NCBI GenBank assembly: GCA_024695565.1 | Contig: JAILHX010000018.1 | Span: forward strand, 1-5,946 | Source: Saccharofermentans sp. | Lineage (GTDB): Bacteria > Bacillota_A > Clostridia > Saccharofermentanales > Saccharofermentanaceae | Length of the DNA stretch: 5,946 bases | Direction of reading: 5' to 3' | In this document: piece after piece, positions 1-3,246 of the stretch | How the letters are laid out: every line of letters starts with the position of its first letter | Position numbering within the stretch: position 1 is the stretch's first letter | Position numbers and translations under genes: made by a program | The notes under the pieces: generated by a model | Told to the model about the DNA's origin: nothing | The model's input: the letters and a program-made list of their open reading frames with translations, nothing else | The model's database searches: none

Positions 1-20
1 TAATTAGGAGGATAAGACAA

Positions 21-218
21 ATGCCTAAGCAGAAGACACACAGCTCATCAAAGAAGAGATTCAAAGTAACAGGTACCGGTAAGGTTCTTCATAAGCAGTC
101 CTTCAGAAGCCACATCCTGAGCAAGAGACCTACTAAGAGAATGAGACACTTAAGACACAGCCAGGTATGCTCGGATCAGAATGCAAAGATCGTCAAGAAG
201 ATGATCCCTTACGCATAA
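21..218 (+). CDS. rpmI: 50S ribosomal protein L35
   Basis: This encodes L35, a small basic protein of the large ribosomal subunit that binds 23S rRNA. The 65-residue length is normal for the family. The N-terminus MPKQKTHSSSKKRFK fits the L35 signature (K5-T6, then S9-S10, K12-R13-F14-K15), followed by the typical VTGTGKV turn and a second basic block ending in MIPYA. The protein is rich in Lys, Arg and His, as expected for an rRNA binder. The ATG start is fixed by a perfect AGGAGG at 6-11, nine bases upstream. Only 26 bases separate its stop from rplT, and no terminator lies between, so the two are co-transcribed. In most bacteria the order is infC-rpmI-rplT; infC would lie just left of this window. 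In Firmicutes this operon is commonly controlled by an L20-binding leader upstream of infC, which is not visible here. Confidence 0.97.
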   Translation: MPKQKTHSSSKKRFKVTGTGKVLHKQSFRSHILSKRPTKRMRHLRHSQVCSDQNAKIVKKMIPYA

Positions 219-244
219 TTAGAGAGAATTAGGAGGACAAAGAT

Positions 245-598
245 ATGTCAAGAGTTAAAAGAGGAATCCGCGTAAGAGCGCGTCACCATAAGATCATCAA
301 GCAGGCTAAGGGTTACTGGGGCCACAAGAGCAAGCTCTTCAAGGTTGCTAACCAGCAGGTATTAAAGTCCGGTAACTATGCTTACAGAGACAGAAGAAAC
401 AAGAAGAGAACATTCAGAAGACTCTGGATCGTTCGTATCAACGCAGCTTGCCGTCTTAACGACATGAGCTACTCCAGATTCATGGACGGTCTTAAGAAGG
501 CCGGCATCGAGCTCGATCGTAAGATCCTCGCTGATATCGCTGTTAATGATGCAGCAGGTTTCACTTCTCTCGTTGAGAAGGCAAAGGCAGCTCTCTAA
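245..598 (+). CDS. rplT: 50S ribosomal protein L20
   Basis: This encodes L20, an early-assembly protein of the 50S subunit that binds 23S rRNA directly. In many bacteria it also represses its own operon. The 117 residues match the usual family length. The extended basic N-terminal half (about 1-58) carries the characteristic [17 protein letters not shown] stretch. The L20 signature is complete at residues 54-70: K54, R58, L60-W61-I62-V63-R64-I65-N66 and R70. The globular C-terminal half follows, with the typical [10 protein letters not shown] start and helical end. The start is set by AGGAGG at 231-236, eight bases before the ATG. It is the last gene of the operon, since a strong intrinsic terminator begins 24 bases after the stop. 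Nothing looks truncated or unusual. Confidence 0.98.
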   Translation: MSRVKRGIRVRARHHKIIKQAKGYWGHKSKLFKVANQQVLKSGNYAYRDRRNKKRTFRRLWIVRINAACRLNDMSYSRFMDGLKKAGIELDRKILADIAVNDAAGFTSLVEKAKAAL

Positions 599-622
599 TA
601 TACTGATCAGCTGAAATTAATC

Positions 623-650
623 AAGCCGGCTTTTGACAGCCGGCTTTTTT
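623..650 (+). terminator. Intrinsic terminator of the rpmI-rplT operon
   Basis: There is a perfect 8-bp stem, AAGCCGGC (623-630) and GCCGGCTT (639-646), with an 8-base loop. A run of six T ends at 650. The GC-rich stem plus U-tract is a textbook Rho-independent terminator. It sits 24 bases after the rplT stop and separates the ribosomal operon from the methyltransferase gene. Confidence 0.93.
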
Positions 651-662
651 AATCTTAGTAAA

Positions 663-691
663 TGGAACTTGCGCCTCAATAAATATATAAT
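663..691 (+). promoter_or_regulatory. Putative sigma-A promoter for the RNA methyltransferase gene
   Basis: A perfect TATAAT (686-691) lies just after the rplT terminator. Seventeen bases upstream is TGGAAC (663-668), which matches the TTGACA consensus at only three positions, so the -35 is weak. Transcription would start near 697-699, giving a leader of about 25 bases that contains the AAAGGAG ribosome binding site. The terminator just upstream means the gene needs a promoter here, which raises confidence in an otherwise modest match. Confidence 0.5.
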
Positions 692-706
692 GTTTTTGCA
701 TATCGA

Positions 707-713
707 AAAGGAG
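707..713 (+). promoter_or_regulatory. Ribosome binding site that fixes a TTG start
   Basis: AAAGGAG at 707-713 lies nine bases before TTG 723-725. This is good Shine-Dalgarno geometry, and no ATG or GTG lies at the right distance in this frame. The site therefore selects the TTG and excludes the 30-codon upstream extension, which would begin inside the terminator hairpin. Confidence 0.8.
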
Positions 714-722
714 ATTTTACGC

Positions 723-1490
723 TTGATCATCACCAGCCGCGACAATCCGAACGTGAAGCGCATCGCAAAGCTTACCAAGAGAGATAATGCCAGATCTGAA
801 GGCGTTATCTATCTTGAAGGCACCAGACTTTGCGAAGAAGCTTTAGCAAGCGGTCAGACTCCGGTCGAAGTTATCGTCTCCGAGGACAGGACAGGCTGGG
901 CATCTGAATTTGTGCCCGGAACAGAGCCTCTGGTGCTGACTAAGGATGTATTCAAAAAGATATCCCAGACAGTCAATCCGCAGGGCGTAGCGCTCATTAT
1001 CAGAGAGCCTTCGATATCTTCTGATATACCCCGAAGTGAAGATGGAAAAGACATATATGTCGTGCTCGAAAACACTCAGGATCCGGGCAATCTCGGCACC
1101 ATCATCAGGATGGCTGATGCATTTGGTCTTACTGCGGTCATCGTAAGTCCCACGACATGCGATCCTTATAACGATAAGGTCATCAGGGCAACTATGGGTT
1201 CTGTATGGCATATCCCGATCGTAAGAAAGACGATGGATGAGTGTTTCGAATTCTTTGCTAAGAATAATATCGATACTCTCGCAATGCATCTTAAGGGCAA
1301 TGAACTTAACGCAAGTGAATTAAAGCTCCCGTGCGCTTATTTTATCGGCAACGAGGGTGACGGACTTACTGATGAGACTACGGCAAGATGCAAAAAACTC
1401 ATTAAGATCCCGATGAAGGGCAAAGCAGAATCTCTTAATGCGGCAGTCGCAGCATCGGTTATCGGTTACGAGCTCTCAAAGCTCATCTGA
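723..1490 (+). CDS. SpoU/TrmH-family RNA 2'-O-ribose methyltransferase
   Basis: This is a predicted S-adenosylmethionine-dependent enzyme that methylates a ribose 2'-OH in rRNA or tRNA. It is cytoplasmic, with 255 residues counted from TTG 723. The N-terminal domain (about 1-100) looks like the SpoU substrate-binding domain: it opens with ITSRDNPNVK and carries VIYLEGTRLCEEAL near residues 29-42. The C-terminal SPOUT domain shows all three family motifs. Motif 1 is ENTQDPGNLGTIIR at 116-129, with the conserved N117 and R129. Motif 2 is FIGNEGDGL at 207-215. Motif 3 is IPMKGKAESLNAAVA at 229-243, including S237 and N239. Motifs 2 and 3 form the knotted SAM-binding fold in this family. The length and domain pair resemble RlmB/TrmH-like proteins often found near rplT and pheS in Firmicutes, but the target nucleotide cannot be read from sequence, so I give no symbol. 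It appears monocistronic. Confidence 0.93.
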   Translation: MIITSRDNPNVKRIAKLTKRDNARSEGVIYLEGTRLCEEALASGQTPVEVIVSEDRTGWASEFVPGTEPLVLTKDVFKKISQTVNPQGVALIIREPSISSDIPRSEDGKDIYVVLENTQDPGNLGTIIRMADAFGLTAVIVSPTTCDPYNDKVIRATMGSVWHIPIVRKTMDECFEFFAKNNIDTLAMHLKGNELNASELKLPCAYFIGNEGDGLTDETTARCKKLIKIPMKGKAESLNAAVAASVIGYELSKLI

Positions 1491-1554
1491 AAAAAGTCCT
1501 TTTTGCACGGACTAAACAAGGAAAAGTCTTGTATTTACTTATTCTTCGTATAAC

Positions 1555-1577
1555 AGAGAAGATAATCTCTTAAGAGA
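1555..1577. repeat. Palindrome cluster AGAGA/TCTCT upstream of citrate synthase
   Basis: TCTCTTAAGAGA (1566-1577) is a perfect 12-bp palindrome. Its left half also pairs with AGAGA at 1555-1559 across six bases, so three half-sites lie in 23 bp. It is centred about 16 bp upstream of the TATAAT box, where a transcription factor could bind between the -35 and -10 positions. The symmetry is seen directly; operator function is inferred. Confidence 0.5.
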
Positions 1578-1584
1578 AAAGTTC

Positions 1585-1603
1585 TATAATATCTGTTATT
1601 ATA
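1585..1603. repeat. Inverted repeat overlapping the citrate synthase -10 region
   Basis: TATAATA (1585-1591) and TATTATA (1597-1603) form a perfect 7-bp inverted repeat with a 5-base spacer. It includes both candidate -10 hexamers. The arms are pure A/T, so part of the symmetry may follow from two overlapping -10-like sequences. A repressor site or divergent transcription start is possible but not shown. Confidence 0.4.
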
Positions 1604-1620
1604 GGCGTTAGTCTAATTGA

Positions 1621-3009
1621 ATGGCAGGAAGTCAGACGGAAATGGATTTTGAGAAGAAAGATCAGCTGATCAACCAGCTTGCAGAAGTTGCAAAAGTTAA
1701 ATCGCACATCAACACTGATTTGTACTCCAAGTACAACGTTAAGCGCGGTCTTCGTAACAACGACGGCACGGGCGTTCTTGTAGGACTTACCGAAGTCGGC
1801 GAGGTCATGAGTTATATCGTTGACGATGCTGACCGCATTCCCGTCGAGGGTAAGCTCTTCTATCAGGGTTATGAGGTTAAGGACATCGTTGAAGGATTCT
1901 TCTCAGAAGGCAGATACGGATATGAAGAGACTGCATTTCTTCTCCTTACAGGCGAACTTCCGACTAAGAGCGAGTTGGATGAATTCAATCAGCTCTTATG
2001 CAGCGTAAGACCTCTTCCTAAGGATTTCACAGAGGACATGATCATGAAGGCACCTTCGCCTGATGTCATGAACAAGCTTGCAAGATCTGTTCTTGCTCTT
2101 TATTCCTATGACGATAATCCTGATTCAACAGAGATCTCAAATGTCGTAAGACAGTGCACGGAACTTATCGCAAGATTCCCTGTGCTCATCTCTTACGGCT
2201 ATATGGCAAGAAGACACTATATTGAACACAGAGACCTTTTCATCCATGCTCCTGTTGCCGAATACAATACCGCCCAGAACATCCTGCACCTTATCAGACC
2301 TGACGGTAAGTTCACTGAATTGGAAGCAAGGATCTTAGACCTCATGCTCGTTCTTCACGCTGAGCACGGCGGCGGTAACAACTCCACATTCGTTACTCAT
2401 GCCGTATCTTCAACAGGTTCTGATACATATTCGGTTATCGCTTCTGCAGTAGGATCACTTAAGGGTCCTCAGCACGGCGGTGCTTCTAACAAGGCTTATG
2501 CCATGATGAAGGACCTCCGTGAGCATGTAAGCGACTGGACAGACGAGAAGGCTATAAGACAATACTTAGCTGACATCATCAACAAGAAGGCATTCGATAA
2601 GTCCGGTCTTATCTACGGTATCGGTCATGCGGTTTATACGCTCTCTGACCCGAGAACTGTTGTTATCAGAAAGTATGCTGAGCTCCTCGCAAAAGAGAAG
2701 GGCAATATGGATCTTTATAATCTCTATCTTCTTGTCGAGAAACTCGCACCCGAAGTCTTTCACGAAGTTAAGAATTCGGATAAGCTCGTTTGTGCTAACG
2801 TGGATTTCTATGCTGGTCTCGTTTATTCGATGCTCGGCATTCCTTCAGAACTCTATACGCCTCTTTTCGCATGCGGAAGGATCGCAGGCTGGAGCGCACA
2901 CAGGATCGAAGAGATCGTCTCAGGCGGAAGGATCATGAGACCGGCATTTAAGTGTGTCAACAAGCGCAGACCGTATATCCCTTCTGATAAGAGGACAGAT
3001 ATCATCTGA
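1621..3009 (+). CDS. gltA: Citrate synthase (Si-type family)
   Basis: This enzyme condenses oxaloacetate and acetyl-CoA to citrate, the entry to the TCA cycle. In anaerobic clostridia it mainly feeds 2-oxoglutarate and glutamate synthesis. Residues are numbered from ATG 1621 (462 aa). The large helical domain begins near KRGLRNNDGTGVLVGLT (41-57), with the typical EGKLFYQGYEV at 76-86. HAEHGGGNNSTF (246-257) is the family motif before the active site. Predicted catalytic residues by analogy with E. coli GltA are H285 in GPQHGGA, H336 in GIGHAVY and D395 in ANVDFY. The substrate-binding region GRIAGWSAH (419-427) is intact. An Ala follows H336 where E. coli has Arg, which I believe is common in Firmicute homologues. 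A 2-methylcitrate synthase cannot be fully excluded, but no prp genes are adjacent. Start 1642 (455 aa) is a real alternative. No intrinsic terminator follows. Confidence 0.95.
   Translation: MAGSQTEMDFEKKDQLINQLAEVAKVKSHINTDLYSKYNVKRGLRNNDGTGVLVGLTEVGEVMSYIVDDADRIPVEGKLFYQGYEVKDIVEGFFSEGRYGYEETAFLLLTGELPTKSELDEFNQLLCSVRPLPKDFTEDMIMKAPSPDVMNKLARSVLALYSYDDNPDSTEISNVVRQCTELIARFPVLISYGYMARRHYIEHRDLFIHAPVAEYNTAQNILHLIRPDGKFTELEARILDLMLVLHAEHGGGNNSTFVTHAVSSTGSDTYSVIASAVGSLKGPQHGGASNKAYAMMKDLREHVSDWTDEKAIRQYLADIINKKAFDKSGLIYGIGHAVYTLSDPRTVVIRKYAELLAKEKGNMDLYNLYLLVEKLAPEVFHEVKNSDKLVCANVDFYAGLVYSMLGIPSELYTPLFACGRIAGWSAHRIEEIVSGGRIMRPAFKCVNKRRPYIPSDKRTDII
1626..1631 (+). promoter_or_regulatory. Possible ribosome binding site for an internal citrate synthase start
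   Basis: AGGAAG (1626-1631) lies ten bases before ATG 1642, which is codon 8 of the longest frame. ATG 1621 has no Shine-Dalgarno sequence at a usable distance; the nearest is AGG at 1603-1605. The neighbouring ribosomal genes use full AGGAGG sites, so lack of a site at 1621 is notable. The match is imperfect, so this suggests the shorter start without settling it. Confidence 0.4.
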
Positions 3010-3043
3010 TAATAGGACAACTTTGTCAGAAGCGGTAATTAAC

Positions 3044-3093
3044 TGCCCGGCATACTTGCACAGGTCATTAACCTGTGGTAATATACTCGGGCA
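3044..3093. repeat. Nested inverted repeat over the tRNA-Glu promoter
   Basis: The inner arms CACAGGT (3059-3065) and ACCTGTG (3071-3077) form a perfect 7-bp dyad around a 5-base centre. The outer arms TGCCCG (3044-3049) and CGGGCA (3088-3093) flank it at nearly equal distances of 9 and 10 bases, so both share almost the same centre near 3068. The inner dyad fills the spacer between the -35 and -10, and the right outer arm covers the predicted transcription start. No T-run follows, so it is not a typical terminator of the upstream gene. It may be an operator or a 3' hairpin on read-through mRNA. Confidence 0.6.
3056..3084 (+). promoter_or_regulatory. Sigma-A promoter of the tRNA-Glu gene
   Basis: TTGCAC (3056-3061) and TAATAT (3079-3084) are separated by the optimal 17 bases. 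A TG at 3076-3077 makes an extended -10. Transcription would start near 3091, about 12 bases before the mature tRNA, which is a normal short precursor leader. TATACT (3082-3087) is an alternative -10 but would need a 20-base spacer. This is the best promoter match in the window. Confidence 0.75.
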
Positions 3094-3102
3094 AACGAAC
3101 AA

Positions 3103-3177
3103 GGCCCCATGGTCAAGTGGTTAAGACGGCGCCCTCTCACGGCGCAATCAGCGGTTCGAATCCGCTTGGGGTCACCA
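3103..3177 (+). tRNA. tRNA-Glu, anticodon CTC
   Basis: A complete cloverleaf can be drawn. The acceptor stem GGCCCCA (3103-3109) pairs with TGGGGTC (3167-3173), with one G-U pair at the second position. The D stem is GTC/GAC (3112-3114, 3125-3127). The anticodon stem GCGCC/GGCGC (3129-3133, 3141-3145) is perfect and has the loop CTCTCAC, giving anticodon CTC at 3136-3138, which reads GAG (Glu). The variable loop has four bases. The T stem AGCGG/CCGCT encloses TTCGAAT. The discriminator is A3174 and the CCA end is encoded (3175-3177). The overall sequence resembles bacterial tRNA-Glu. The gene stands alone between citrate synthase and uvrA, with its own promoter and terminator. A TTC-anticodon tRNA-Glu must exist elsewhere to read GAA, which is frequent in these genes. 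Confidence 0.97.
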
Positions 3178-3191
3178 GAATTAGAAGGAAG

Positions 3192-3224
3192 GACGAACAT
3201 CTTGATCAGATGTCCGTCTTTTTT
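3192..3224 (+). terminator. Intrinsic terminator after tRNA-Glu
   Basis: GACGAACATCT (3192-3202) pairs with AGATGTCCGTC (3208-3218) at ten of eleven positions; the exception is an A-C mismatch. The loop is five bases, and six T follow (3219-3224). It lies 14 bases after the tRNA CCA end and 22 bases before the uvrA start codon, so it should end the tRNA transcript and insulate uvrA from it. Confidence 0.88.
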
Positions 3225-3246
3225 AACTATAAAGAGTTTAGAGGCT

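Larger units (their letters stand above)
1491..1620 (+). promoter_or_regulatory. Regulatory gap before citrate synthase with TATAAT box
   Basis: This 130-base AT-rich gap holds no ORF. A perfect TATAAT lies at 1585-1590, but the positions 16-19 bases upstream have no recognisable TTGACA-like element, so the promoter may depend on an activator. An alternative is the extended -10 TGTTATTAT (1594-1602), also without a -35. A third candidate, TTGTAT (1529-1534) with TATAAC (1549-1554), has only 14 bases between elements, which is too short. There is no plus-strand intrinsic terminator for the upstream gene, so some read-through is possible. Two inverted repeats overlap the candidate promoter and are listed separately. 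Confidence 0.55.

Noticed and set aside
843..1289. 148-codon minus-strand ORF opposite the methyltransferase gene
   Set aside because: It lies wholly antisense to a well-supported gene, has a Cys/Arg-rich sequence with no recognisable motif, and shows no promoter or ribosome binding site that I can see.
1495..1513. Possible terminator after the methyltransferase: AGTCC/GGACT hairpin
   Set aside because: On the plus strand the stem has only five pairs and no T-run follows. The T-run exists only when read on the minus strand, where there is no gene to terminate.
3016..3027. GACAA/TTGTC inverted repeat just after citrate synthase
   Set aside because: The arms are five bases with a two-base loop and no T-run, too short to be credible as a terminator.
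3094..3202. GAAC sequences upstream of uvrA (3097-3100 and 3195-3198) considered as LexA boxes
   Set aside because: Neither has a GTTC four bases downstream. One lies in the tRNA leader and the other in the terminator stem, which explains its symmetry.
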